Source: Luteimonas suaedae
Lineage (GTDB): Bacteria; Pseudomonadota; Gammaproteobacteria; Xanthomonadales; Xanthomonadaceae
NCBI RefSeq assembly: GCF_008312895.1
Contig: NZ_VSSP01000020.1
Coordinates: forward strand, 1-33,587
Reading direction: 5' to 3'
DNA: 33,587 bases
The notes under the pieces were generated by a model. That model was not told where the DNA came from and did no database searches. It was given only the letters and a program-made list of their open reading frames with translations. The translations under genes were made by a program, and so were the position numbers. Positions 7,963 through 16,312 of the stretch are shown here, one piece after another (the first letter of the stretch is position 1; each line of letters begins with the position of its first letter).

Positions 7963-8341
7963 CCACCCGTCACCGGCGCGGACGGCGGACACAGCGCTCG
8001 CCCGAAAGCGGCAGGCGCATGTCCTTCTCCGGAGTGATGCGAGCCACGGTTCGCGCACGTCTGAACGCCCTTGCGCCCTGCGCGAGGGCCGTGGCGAAGT
8101 GGCACGGAGGATATGGGCGGCGCGTCATCGCGGATGACAACGGTGGGCCAAGGCCCACCCGATCACCCGCGTAGGGTGGGCCTCGGCCCACCATAAGGGT
8201 ATGGCGGAGCGGCAGGCGTCTGAACCACCGCGACTTCCGCCATGCCTCACCCCAACCCCGCTCCGTATTCCGGTCCACGCCGGCGGTGTGGGCGCTTCGA
8301 GTCCCGTGGCAGCAGGCATACTTCCGGGCGGAGGTGCGCGC
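7963..8341. other. 379-bp gene-free spacer between GAF and Kef genes
   Basis: No supported coding frame. It holds the GGTGGGCC palindromic repeat pair (8121-8192) and the Kef ribosome binding site. No clear promoter consensus or terminator was found. Confidence 0.6.
8121..8192 (+). repeat. GGTGGGCC palindromic repeat, two copies
   Basis: A 39-bp unit (8121-8159) ends in the palindrome GGTGGGCC-AA-GGCCCACC (8142-8159). A second palindrome, GGTGGGCC-TC-GGCCCACC, follows at 8175-8192. The 39-bp unit is repeated inverted at 99-137. Each palindrome has an 8-bp stem and a 2-nt centre; the centre varies (AA, TC, and TT at the other locus) while the arms do not. Confidence 0.9.
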
Positions 8342-10180
8342 ATGCACGGCAGTGGTCTGCAACTAGCTTTGGTGTTCCTGCTCGCCGCGGTGATCGCGGT
8401 GCCGCTGTTCAAGCGGTTCGGGTTGGGCGCGGTGCTCGGCTACCTGGCCGCCGGCGTGGTGCTGGGGCCGGACGGGGTCGGCGTGGTCGCGCACGCCGAA
8501 CCGGTGCTGGCCGCCAGCGAAATCGGCGTGGTGATGATGCTGTTCGTCATCGGCCTGGAACTGTCGCTGGCGCGATTGAAGCTGATGCGCCGGCCGGTGT
8601 TCCTGACCGGCGGGCTGCAGGTCGCGATCTCCGGCGTGGTGCTCGCAGCCCTGGCGGCAATGATCGGGCTGGGCTGGAAAGTCGCGCTGGTGGTGGGCCT
8701 TGGGCTGGCGCTGTCCTCGACCGCGTTCGGGCTGCAGCTGCTGGCCGAGCGCAAGGCGCTGCACAGCCCGCATGGGCGGCTGGCGTTCGCGATCCTGCTG
8801 TTCCAGGACCTGGCCGCGGTGCCGCTGATCGCGGCGATCCCGCTGCTCGCCCATGCCGCCGCACCGGAGTCCGGGCATGCCGGCTGGGCGCTCCTCAAGG
8901 CCGTTGCTGCCCTGGCCGCGGTGTTCTTCGGCGGCCGCTATCTGCTGCGCAGCCTGTTCCGCACCGCGGTGCGCATCGGCGTGCCGGAGATGCAGACCGC
9001 GAGCGCGCTGCTGGCGGTGCTCGGCGCGGCCTGGGTGGTGCAGCTGGCCGGGCTGAGCATGGGCCTGGGCGCGTTCCTGGCTGGCGTGCTGCTGGCCGAG
9101 TCGGAGTTCCGCCACGAGATCGAATCGCAGATCGAGCCGTTCAAGGGCCTGTTGCTGGGGCTGTTCTTCATGGCGGTGGGGATGAGCATCGACCTGGCGC
9201 AGGTGGCCGCGGAGCCCGGCTTCGTGCTGCTGGCGACGCTGCTGCTGATGGCGGTGAAGTTCGCGGTCCTGTTCGGGCTCGGCCGGCACCCGGGCGGGCT
9301 CGGCATGCGCGAGGCGCTGCGCCTGGGCGGGGTATTGGCGCTGGGCGGCGAGTTCGCGTTCGTGGTGTTCGCCGAGGCGGCCGGCGCCGGGCTGCTGGAG
9401 GCGGCGATGCACAACCGCCTGCTGGCGGTGGTCGGCCTGTCGATGGCGCTGACGCCGCTGCTGATGATCGCGCTGGCGCGCCTGCTCGACGGGCACGACG
9501 ACACGGAGGCACCGGCCCGCGACTACGATCCGATCCATGACCACGGCCACCCGCAGGTGATCATCGCCGGCCTCGGCCGTTTCGGTCAGATCGTCGCGCG
9601 CCTGCTGGTGGCGCAGAAGATTCCGTTCGTCGCGCTCGACGCCGATCCGGGCACCATCGATGCGCTGCGGCGCTCCGGCAACCAGGTGTACTTCGGCGAT
9701 CCCACGCGCCCGGAATTGCTACGCGCCAGCGGCGCCGCGCACGCCCGGTTGTTCATCAACGCCATCGACGACCGCGAGGCGAACCTGCGCACCACGCACC
9801 TGCTGCGGCACCTGTATCCGCACCTACGGGTGTTCGCGCGCGCCCACGACCGCCGCCATGCCTGGCAGCTCATGGACCTGCAGGTCGAGGCCTTCCGCGA
9901 GACCTTCGCCTCGGCGCTGGAGATGGGGCGCGAGGTGCTGGTGGCGCTGGAGGTGCCGCGCGAGATCGCCGAGGACCGCACCCGGCGCTTCCGCGAGCAC
10001 GACGAGCGCCTGCTCGCCAGCCACCACCGGATCTACAACGACGAATCCGCCCTGCTGCAGGCGCTGCGCGAGGGCCGTGCCGAACTGGAGCACCTGTTCG
10101 AAGCCGACCAGGCGCAACAACCGGCGCCTGCCGACCCGGAACCCGATGCCGACGGCCGCGACGGCGCCGGTGTGGGCTGA
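8342..10180 (+). CDS. Kef-type glutathione/ligand-gated K+/H+ antiporter (CPA2 family)
   Basis: 612 residues. An N-terminal monovalent cation:proton antiporter-2 domain (about 1-385) with a dozen hydrophobic segments, including FQDLAAVPL (154-162, the Gln-Asp ion-site pair) and LALGGEFAFVVF (332-343). Then a cytoplasmic TrkA-N/RCK domain from about 403: VIIAGLGRFG (406-415; dinucleotide motif GLGRFG) and acidic Asp433 at the end of the second strand. The extreme C-terminus is Ala/Pro/Asp-rich. Kef systems export K+ in exchange for H+ and acidify the cytoplasm during electrophile stress; KefB or KefC cannot be decided. Start ATG 8342 is set by GGCGGAGG at 8327-8334; the 47 codons open upstream are proline-rich and without homology signals. 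No KefF/KefG ancillary gene is adjacent. Ends 3 bp from the convergent next gene. Confidence 0.92.
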   Translation: MHGSGLQLALVFLLAAVIAVPLFKRFGLGAVLGYLAAGVVLGPDGVGVVAHAEPVLAASEIGVVMMLFVIGLELSLARLKLMRRPVFLTGGLQVAISGVVLAALAAMIGLGWKVALVVGLGLALSSTAFGLQLLAERKALHSPHGRLAFAILLFQDLAAVPLIAAIPLLAHAAAPESGHAGWALLKAVAALAAVFFGGRYLLRSLFRTAVRIGVPEMQTASALLAVLGAAWVVQLAGLSMGLGAFLAGVLLAESEFRHEIESQIEPFKGLLLGLFFMAVGMSIDLAQVAAEPGFVLLATLLLMAVKFAVLFGLGRHPGGLGMREALRLGGVLALGGEFAFVVFAEAAGAGLLEAAMHNRLLAVVGLSMALTPLLMIALARLLDGHDDTEAPARDYDPIHDHGHPQVIIAGLGRFGQIVARLLVAQKIPFVALDADPGTIDALRRSGNQVYFGDPTRPELLRASGAAHARLFINAIDDREANLRTTHLLRHLYPHLRVFARAHDRRHAWQLMDLQVEAFRETFASALEMGREVLVALEVPREIAEDRTRRFREHDERLLASHHRIYNDESALLQALREGRAELEHLFEADQAQQPAPADPEPDADGRDGAGVG

Positions 10181-10183
10181 GCC

Positions 10184-11023
10184 TCAGCCCTGCTCCTGCT
10201 GCAGCGGCGTCAGCAGCCGCATGCCGACGCCGGCCTGATGCACCTGGCCCGCGAGCAGCGCATCGGGCGCGCCATCGTCTTCCGGCGCCCAGTCGGGCTG
10301 CTGCCGGGGACCGGGAATATAGGCCTGCCATTCCCCGTAGCCGGGCCGCCGATCCTCGAATTCGTAGTCGACCGGCACGCGCACCACCCAGGAGCCGGCA
10401 TCGGCATATTCGCCCGTGGTCGGCACCTTGAACGTCCAGGCGCGGGCCGCCACCAGGCTGGCACGCACGAGCAGGCGCCGTGCCCTGTCCATCTGGTGGC
10501 TGTTGCCGACCACCCGCAGATTGACCTGCTCGGCCATCACGTCCTCGACCGTGCCCTGCGTGCCGATGCGCAACAGCAGGTAGACGGTGCCCTTGATGCC
10601 GGCGTGCAGCGCGTCCAGCGGATAGGCCGGCGGCTTCATGTCCCGGCTCGCGATCGTCTCGGCCGCCGTGTTCCGGTCGGCGAAGTGCGCATGGCGAATC
10701 CCCAGCTCGTAGTTGCCATCGTCAAGCCGCCGGGCCACCAGGTTGAGGCTCATGCGCGCGGTGGCGGGCACCGGCTCGCCGTTGCGGCGCGCCGGCGCGA
10801 AACGCCAGTGCGGCGCGGCACCCTCGACCAGGCGAACGACCCCTTCGGGCAGTTTCTCGCGCTGATCGAGATCCAGTCCGGCGACGCTGCCATCGCGCGC
10901 GACCTCGACCGAGCCGGTCACCAGCATGCTCATTTCCGCCTGCTTGCGTACTGCACGGGGTCCGGCGGCCAGTGCCGCGCACGATAACAGCAGGACCAGC
11001 AGGCCCAGACTCCAGCGTTTCAT
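10184..11023 (-). CDS. Secreted TonB C-terminal-domain-like protein
   Basis: 279 residues with a clear signal peptide (hydrophobic 5-19, predicted cleavage after CAALAA), so the product is periplasmic. The section PPAYPLDALHAGIKGTVYLLLRIGTQG (about 150-176, YP...A...G..GTV.L.L.I...G.V) is the TonB C-terminal domain pattern. There is no Pro/Lys-rich spanning region and no uncleaved membrane anchor as in true TonB, so it is unlikely to energise receptors by itself. Such 'energy transducer TonB'-annotated secreted proteins are frequent in Xanthomonadaceae. The function is not known; binding of a TonB-box-like peptide or cell-wall role is speculation. Converges on the Kef gene with a 3-bp gap and no terminator between them. 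Confidence 0.75.
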   Translation of the reverse strand: MKRWSLGLLVLLLSCAALAAGPRAVRKQAEMSMLVTGSVEVARDGSVAGLDLDQREKLPEGVVRLVEGAAPHWRFAPARRNGEPVPATARMSLNLVARRLDDGNYELGIRHAHFADRNTAAETIASRDMKPPAYPLDALHAGIKGTVYLLLRIGTQGTVEDVMAEQVNLRVVGNSHQMDRARRLLVRASLVAARAWTFKVPTTGEYADAGSWVVRVPVDYEFEDRRPGYGEWQAYIPGPRQQPDWAPEDDGAPDALLAGQVHQAGVGMRLLTPLQQEQG

Positions 11024-11144
11024 CCGTGATCTCCTGGGAGCTCGACCGCGAGTCTAGCAGGAGGGCGGCGCGTTCCCGAAGCGCTTTTCCGGCGCTGGAT
11101 GAGCGCTTCCCGGATCTGGATCACGCGGTAAGGCCGTTTGATCG

Positions 11145-11241
11145 CCCCCCTTTGAAAAAGGGGGGTTGGGGGGATTTGCTCGGCGCCCGACCAACCGACA
11201 GCAACAGCAAATCCCCCTCAATTCCCCTTTTTCAAGGGGGG
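11145..11241. repeat. Large imperfect inverted repeat (CCCCCCTTTGAAAAAGGGGGG type)
   Basis: Two 36-bp arms, 11145-11180 and 11206-11241, are imperfect inverted copies separated by 25 bp. Each arm contains its own hairpin (CCCCCCTTTGAAAAAGGGGGG in the left arm) followed by an ATTTGCT end that points inwards. The nested palindromes resemble a small MITE-like element. A more diverged single arm appears at about 33128-33180. Located in the 297-bp gap upstream of the TonB-like gene and downstream of the ankyrin gene; the rest of this gap shows nothing else I can name. Confidence 0.88.
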
Positions 11242-11320
11242 AAGACAAGCGCGAAAGAACGCGGGACCCAAGCGCTATCCGCGTTGATCCACGCTCATGC
11301 TGTCGAAAGAGATAAAGCGC

Positions 11321-14300
11321 TCAGCGCGGCTCGCGCAGGAACCGCGCCATCGACACGCCCGGCTGGGTCTGGGTCGGTGCCAGTTCCGCGGCGACGTCGA
11401 CGAAGCCGCGCATCACCGCGATCTCGCGCGGGGTGCGGTTGAGGGCGTCGCGCAGGTCGGGATCGGCGCCGGCGCGCAGCAGCCGGCGGGTGAGCTGCAG
11501 CAGGCCGTGCAGCGCGGTCAGGTGCAGGGGACCGAAGCCGCGGGGGTCCTGGGCTTCCAGCGCCACTTCCTCATCGAGCAGGTGACCGAGTCCTTCCAGC
11601 ACCACCTCTTCATCGCAGGCGGTGCCGGGCTCGGCGCGCGCGCCGAGCAGCAGCAGCAGCGGGGTGACGCCGCCGGCGGCCGGCGCGTCGACCTCGGCGC
11701 CGGCCAGCAACAGGGTGTCGAACAACGCCAGCAGGCGCGGACGGTCGCGGCAGGTGAAGCCGTACAGCGCCGCGCAGTGCAGCGGGCCCAGCCCCTGCGC
11801 ATCGGTGGCGTGGACGTTGGCCCCGGCGGTGAGCAGGCGCGCGCACAGGTCGGGCAGGCCGAGCGCGGCGGCCAGCATCAGCACGGTGACCTCGCCCGGC
11901 AGGCGCTGTTCGAGCCGGGCGCCGGCATCGAGCAGGCGATCGACGATTTCGCCCTGGCGCATGCTCACCGCCGCCGACAGCGCGGTGGCGCCGGTGTGGG
12001 CGGCGTATTGCGGATCGGCGCCGCGCGCCAGCAGCAGGTCGACCGCGGCGCGATGCCCGCCGCCGGCCGCGCGCAGCAGCGCGGTGCAGCCCTGGCTGTC
12101 GGGGGTGTCGACCGCGAAGCCGAGGTCGAGCAGGCGGCGCAGCGCATCGGCGTCGCCGACGATCGCCGCAGCCGGCAGGTCGGCCGCCTGCAACGCACGC
12201 CCGGGCAGCGGCCAGCCGCGCCAGTCGAGCCAGTCGGCGAGGTCGCGGCGCCCGCCGGACAGCGCGACGCCCAGCGGCGTCTGCCCGTCGGCGGCGCGCA
12301 CGTCGGGGGTCGCGCCGTGCCGCACCAGGGTCTTGAGCGCGGCTTCGCGCCCCAGCGCGGCACACAGGTGCAGGGCGGTCATGCCGTGGCTGTCGCGGGC
12401 ATCGAGATCGACGCCGACCGCGATCAGCCGGTCCATCAACCGGGTCCAGCCCAGGCGCACCGCCAGCGCCAGCGGCGGATCGCCGGTTTCGGCGGCGGCG
12501 AAGGGATCGGCGCCGCGCTCGAGCAGCTCCAGCGCCAGCTGCTCCAGCCCGCGCCCGGCCTGTTCGCTGTGCGCGCAGGCGGCGAGGAAGCGTGCCAGGC
12601 CGCCAGCGCCGGCGGGCGACACGTTACGGCGCAGCATCGCCTGCAGGGCATCGACCGCGTCCGGCCCCCGCGCCAGCAGGCGGAAGATCGCGCTGTCGGC
12701 GAATCCGTCGCGGACCTCCGGGTCGGCGCCGTGCGCGAGCAGCCAGTCGATGCGCTCGGCCGACAGCGGCGCCTGTTCGTCGAGCAGCAGGCCGCCAAGC
12801 TCCTGCGGGCCGAGCAGCTGCAGCAGGGCATCGAGATTGTCGTAGCGGCCGGCGCGCAGACTGTCGCGCAGCAGCGACAGCGGCGCGCGATCCGGCACCT
12901 CGGTTTCGCCGGCCTCGGGCAGGATGCTGGCCGGCAGCGCGTAGTCGGGATCGAGCAGCGCCACCAGCGACCAGCGCCCAGCCGCCGCGGCATGATCGAC
13001 CGGGCGCCGGCCGTCGGCATCGGCCGCCTGCGGGTCGGCGCCGAGTTCGAGCAGGCGCCGCACCAGCGGCGGCGACGGCGTCTCCGCCAGGCAGGCGAGC
13101 GTCAGCGCGCCGCGGCCGGCGCCATCGACGGCGTCGATCTCCGCCTGCGCCGCGACCAGTGCCTCCAGCGTCGACAGGCGACCGCCGCGAGCGGCGTCGA
13201 GCAGCGGCGTGCGGCTCTGCGCATCGCGCGCCTGCACCTCGGCGCCGGCGGCCAGCAGGGTCGTCGCGATCTCGGCATGGCCGGCGAACGCGGCCTCGTG
13301 CAGGGCGCTGCGGCCGTTGCGGTCGCGGGCGACGGCCTTGGCCTTGTGCTTGAGCAGCAACTGCACGCCGGCGACGTCGTCCTCCTCGCCGCCGGCGGCG
13401 GCCAGCAGCGCCGGCGTACCGGTGCCGGAGTCGGCATGCGCGCCGCGCTCGAGCAGGAATCGCGCCAGGCGCCAGTTGCCGACGCTGCAGGCGACCCCGA
13501 GCGGCGTCAGCCCGTCGGCGTTGACCGCATCGAGCTCGGCGGCGGCGTCGCGCAGCAGCGCGGCGACCCCGGGGTCGGAACTGCGCGCGGCGTGGTGCAG
13601 CGGGGTATTCCCATCGGCATCGGTGGCACGCGGGTCGGCGCCGTTGGCGAGCAGGGTCATCACCGCCTCGGGACGGCCGTGCCAGCTGTCACGCGTCGCC
13701 GCCAGCAGCGGCGTCAGGCCGGCGTGGACGGCATTGAGATCGACGCCCCGCGCGATCAACGCGCGCAGCAGGCGCAAGTCCGGCAGCACCGCCGCCAGCA
13801 CCGGCAGACTGCGCTGGTCGCGCTGCTCCGGCGCGGGCAGGCCGTGCGGATCGGCGCCGAGATCGAGCAGCTCCAGCGCGCGGTCGACGCGTCCGCCGCG
13901 GGCGGCGGTGTATAGCGCGACGTCCAGATCGCCTTCGGGCACGTCGTCGGCAGCGGCGACGGCCGGACCCGGCATCTCCACCACCGCCATCGGCAATTGC
14001 GCCGCCGGCGCCAGCCGCTGCAGCAGCCAGTGCGCGCCCGGCCAGAGTCCAACCCCCGCGATCGCGAGCGCCCAGCGCGCCGGCGGCGGCAGCACGCCGG
14101 GCCAGGCCAGCAGCAGCGTGGCCGCCAGCACCACCGCCACGCTCAGCGCCAGCACTGCCCCGCGCAGCGCCGAGGCATCGTGGTCCGCCAGTCCGCGCCA
14201 ATGCCGTGGCAATCCGCCGCCGTCGCGCTCGAGCGCGTGCCACAGCGGCCACAGCCGCCACAGGCCGATGGTGCAGATGCCAGCCATCGCGCTCACCCCG

Positions 14301-14611
14301 AGGGCGGCGCCGAGCGTGCCGCCCTGGCGCAATGCCGACAGCGGCCAGGCCAGCAGCAATGCGCCCGCGGCCAGCGCGATTCCCCACAGCGCCAGCAGGC
14401 CGAGGACCTCGCGGCGCAGCGCCGACGGCGCCATCGTGTTCGCCGCCGGGCCGGTCCCGCGCCACCAGCGTATCGCCAGCGCGAACGCCGGCTGCGCCAG
14501 CCACATGCCCAACGCGGCGGCGGCGCCGCCGAATCCGGCGATCAGGCTGAGGACGGCTCCGGAAACGAACGCAAGGGCGGCGCGCTGGCGCGGGCGCTGC
14601 GGATCAGGCAT
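11321..14611 (-). CDS. Giant membrane-anchored ankyrin-repeat protein
   Basis: 1096 residues. The N-terminal ~200 residues hold about five hydrophobic segments (about 12-38, 69-91, 100-124, 150-173, 178-197). From about 228 to 1070 the protein is a long array of ~33-residue ankyrin repeats, several with clear consensus such as [44 protein letters not shown] and [16 protein letters not shown]. The middle (about 570-700) is degenerate. Ankyrin arrays bind proteins; here the array should face the cytoplasm or periplasm from an inner-membrane anchor. Start ATG 14611 overlaps the YcgL stop by 8 nt (ATGCCTGA), so the two are translationally coupled. Partner unknown. Codon use is as GC-rich as the neighbours, with no sign of recent transfer. 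Confidence 0.88.
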   Translation of the reverse strand: MPDPQRPRQRAALAFVSGAVLSLIAGFGGAAAALGMWLAQPAFALAIRWWRGTGPAANTMAPSALRREVLGLLALWGIALAAGALLLAWPLSALRQGGTLGAALGVSAMAGICTIGLWRLWPLWHALERDGGGLPRHWRGLADHDASALRGAVLALSVAVVLAATLLLAWPGVLPPPARWALAIAGVGLWPGAHWLLQRLAPAAQLPMAVVEMPGPAVAAADDVPEGDLDVALYTAARGGRVDRALELLDLGADPHGLPAPEQRDQRSLPVLAAVLPDLRLLRALIARGVDLNAVHAGLTPLLAATRDSWHGRPEAVMTLLANGADPRATDADGNTPLHHAARSSDPGVAALLRDAAAELDAVNADGLTPLGVACSVGNWRLARFLLERGAHADSGTGTPALLAAAGGEEDDVAGVQLLLKHKAKAVARDRNGRSALHEAAFAGHAEIATTLLAAGAEVQARDAQSRTPLLDAARGGRLSTLEALVAAQAEIDAVDGAGRGALTLACLAETPSPPLVRRLLELGADPQAADADGRRPVDHAAAAGRWSLVALLDPDYALPASILPEAGETEVPDRAPLSLLRDSLRAGRYDNLDALLQLLGPQELGGLLLDEQAPLSAERIDWLLAHGADPEVRDGFADSAIFRLLARGPDAVDALQAMLRRNVSPAGAGGLARFLAACAHSEQAGRGLEQLALELLERGADPFAAAETGDPPLALAVRLGWTRLMDRLIAVGVDLDARDSHGMTALHLCAALGREAALKTLVRHGATPDVRAADGQTPLGVALSGGRRDLADWLDWRGWPLPGRALQAADLPAAAIVGDADALRRLLDLGFAVDTPDSQGCTALLRAAGGGHRAAVDLLLARGADPQYAAHTGATALSAAVSMRQGEIVDRLLDAGARLEQRLPGEVTVLMLAAALGLPDLCARLLTAGANVHATDAQGLGPLHCAALYGFTCRDRPRLLALFDTLLLAGAEVDAPAAGGVTPLLLLLGARAEPGTACDEEVVLEGLGHLLDEEVALEAQDPRGFGPLHLTALHGLLQLTRRLLRAGADPDLRDALNRTPREIAVMRGFVDVAAELAPTQTQPGVSMARFLREPR

Positions 14612-14876
14612 CGGTGCCCCAGTCCTCGGTCATCGGATCGCCGGCGACCGAGGGCGGCAACTGCAGATGGAAACCGCGCAGCGCCAGGTGCTCGCGCACC
14701 GCATTCACATCCTCACGCGCCAACTTGCGCTCCGGGGTCAGGGCGACGTCCAGCACGAACTGCAGCGTGCCCAATCGCTCGCGCAGCGCGCCGGGCAGTC
14801 GCGAGAAATCATCGCGTGCGGCGAGATAGACATAGGTGTCGGCCTTGCGCAGGCTCTTGTAGACGTAGGCGTGCAT
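14604..14876 (-). CDS. YcgL-domain protein
   Basis: 90 residues. The start [28 protein letters not shown] is the YcgL-family pattern (YVY..L.K...Y.Y...DDFS..P), and the length matches. YcgL proteins are small cytoplasmic gammaproteobacterial proteins of uncertain biochemical role. First gene of a two-gene operon with the ankyrin protein. A purine-rich segment precedes ATG 14876. Repeat island B lies 35 bp and more upstream of the start, so promoter elements must be in or beyond it or in the AT-richer stretch at about 14896-14919. Confidence 0.9.
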   Translation of the reverse strand: MHAYVYKSLRKADTYVYLAARDDFSRLPGALRERLGTLQFVLDVALTPERKLAREDVNAVREHLALRGFHLQLPPSVAGDPMTEDWGTDA

Positions 14877-14919
14877 GGCCCGGGAAAACAGCTGAATCCA
14901 GACGATTGTGCTTTAAAAG

Positions 14920-15143
14920 CCGGGATTGGGGAATGGGGAGTCGGGAATCGAGGCTGAGAATGGGGAATCGGGAATCGAAAGAGCCTGGTCGCGCTGCTCG
15001 TCGTAGGCTGGGATCCGGATTGCCGTTGGCTGAAAGGCAACTTCAGGAGCAACTGCAAGACCAAGATGGGTACCGGCTTGCGCCGAGATGGTGAGCAAGA
15101 GCAGTCACGCTCTTTCGATTCCCGATTCCCGATTCCCGATTGC
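14920..15143. repeat. Repeat island B bounded by opposed GGGAATCG arrays
   Basis: Left arm 14920-14984 has degenerate GGGAATCG/GGGGAATGG units; right arm 15109-15143 has CGATTCCC units. The inner 22 bp of each arm (14963-14984 and 15109-15130) are perfect inverted copies that end inwards in GAAAGAGC/GCTCTTTC. The 124 bp between them show no coding frame and differ from the interior of island A. The right arm ends 8 bp from the cydB stop. Confidence 0.9.
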
Positions 15144-15150
15144 CGGCTCC

Positions 15151-16158
15151 TCAGTGATACCCGGCATCCGCCTCGATCTTGCCGCGGAACACGTGGTAGG
15201 ACCATGCGGTATAGCCGAGGATCATCGGCAGCAGCACCACCAGGCCCACCAGCACGAAGCCCTGCGAGGAAGGCGGCGATGCCGCTTCCCAGATGCTGAG
15301 GTCGGGCGGCACGATGTTCGGCCAGATGCCCAGCACCAACCCGGCGAAGCCCAGCACGAAGAAGCTCAGGGTGAGCAGGAAGGGCGTCGCGTCGCGGCCC
15401 TCGCGCATCGTCGCGCGCCACAGCCAGAAGACGTTCGCCAGCGCCAGCAGCGGGACCGGCGACAGCCACCAGAAATTCCCGTCCTCGAACCAGCGCGCCA
15501 TGATCCGCGAATCCAGGAACGGCAGCCAGGCGCTGACCAGGCCCATGAACGCGGCCACCACCAGCACCAGCGGCCGGGTCAGAGTGCGCGCGATCTGCTG
15601 CATGCGGCCGCCGGTCTTGAGGATCAGCCAGGTGCTGCCGAGCAGCGCGTAGCCGAACACCACCGCCACCCCGGTCAGCATCGAGAACGGGCTGAACCAG
15701 GCGAAGGCGCCGCCGATGTAGCGGCCTTCCTGCAACGGCATGCCCTCGACCAAGGCACCGAGGATCACGCCCTGCGCGAACGCGGTGAACATCGAGCCGA
15801 GTGCGAACGCCGCGCCCCAGAACGGCTTGCCCCGCCGCGCCTTGAAGCGGAACTCGAACGCCACGCCGCGGAACACCAGCGCGATCAGCATCAGCAGCAC
15901 CGGCAGGTACAGCGCCGAGAGCACCACCGCGTAGGCGCGCGGAAACGCCGCCAGCAATCCGGCGCCGCCGAGCACCAGCCAGGTCTCGTTGCCGTCCCAG
16001 ATCGGCGCTGCGGTGTTCATCATGTGGTCGAGCTGGCCGCCGTCCTCGGCGAACGGCGCCAGGATGCCGAGGCCGAGCACGAATCCATCCAGCAGCACGT
16101 ACATCAGCACGCCGAAGCCGATCACGCCGAACCAGAGAATGGGCAGCCAGAACTCCAT
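15151..16158 (-). CDS. cydB: Cytochrome bd-type quinol oxidase subunit II
   Basis: 335 residues, all-membrane, about eight to nine hydrophobic spans. The start MEFWLPILWFGVIGFGVLMYVLLDGFVLGLGIL and the following PIWDGNETWLV are diagnostic of CydB/CioB. AGGGAG lies 6 nt before ATG 16158 and fixes the start; six further codons upstream are open but lack a ribosome site. Pairs with subunit I to reduce O2 to water with quinol electrons at the inner membrane. Separated from cydA by 152 bp filled with palindromic repeats, more than usual for this gene pair. The small third subunit CydX is not visible after cydB. Confidence 0.95.
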   Translation of the reverse strand: MEFWLPILWFGVIGFGVLMYVLLDGFVLGLGILAPFAEDGGQLDHMMNTAAPIWDGNETWLVLGGAGLLAAFPRAYAVVLSALYLPVLLMLIALVFRGVAFEFRFKARRGKPFWGAAFALGSMFTAFAQGVILGALVEGMPLQEGRYIGGAFAWFSPFSMLTGVAVVFGYALLGSTWLILKTGGRMQQIARTLTRPLVLVVAAFMGLVSAWLPFLDSRIMARWFEDGNFWWLSPVPLLALANVFWLWRATMREGRDATPFLLTLSFFVLGFAGLVLGIWPNIVPPDLSIWEAASPPSSQGFVLVGLVVLLPMILGYTAWSYHVFRGKIEADAGYH

Positions 16159-16257
16159 CGCGATCTCCCTAAACACTCATCTTTGCAACGACGCATCCTC
16201 AAGACGGACCGAGCGGCCATCCCTGACGCAGCCGCCACGGCTCCGGAAACCCACGCT

Positions 16258-16273
16258 CGGCCATCCCTGGCCG
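16258..16273. repeat. CCATCCCTGG hairpin (CCA-TCCM-TGG family), cydA-cydB copy
   Basis: Stem CGGCCA, loop TCCC, stem TGGCCG. A diverged half-copy, GCGGCCATCCCTGACGC, precedes it at 16213-16229. Further family members are at 32974-32993, 33003-33022 and 33548-33567. Confidence 0.8.
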
Positions 16274-16287
16274 GGCGTTCGGGGCGC

Positions 16288-16312
16288 AGCCGATGCCGAC
16301 AGGGCATCGGCT
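16288..16312 (-). other. Stem-loop at the cydA 3' end
   Basis: A perfect 10-bp stem, AGCCGATGCC (16288-16297) with GGCATCGGCT (16303-16312) and a 5-nt loop. It includes part of the cydA stop codon. It has no T tract, so it is more likely an mRNA stabiliser or processing site between cydA and cydB than a terminator. Confidence 0.6.

Noticed and set aside
11297..13915. 872-codon open frame on the plus strand opposite the ankyrin gene
   Set aside because: Composition (Gln, Arg, Ala, Gly repeats) mirrors the ankyrin repeats on the other strand; no domain signal. High GC produces long open antisense frames.
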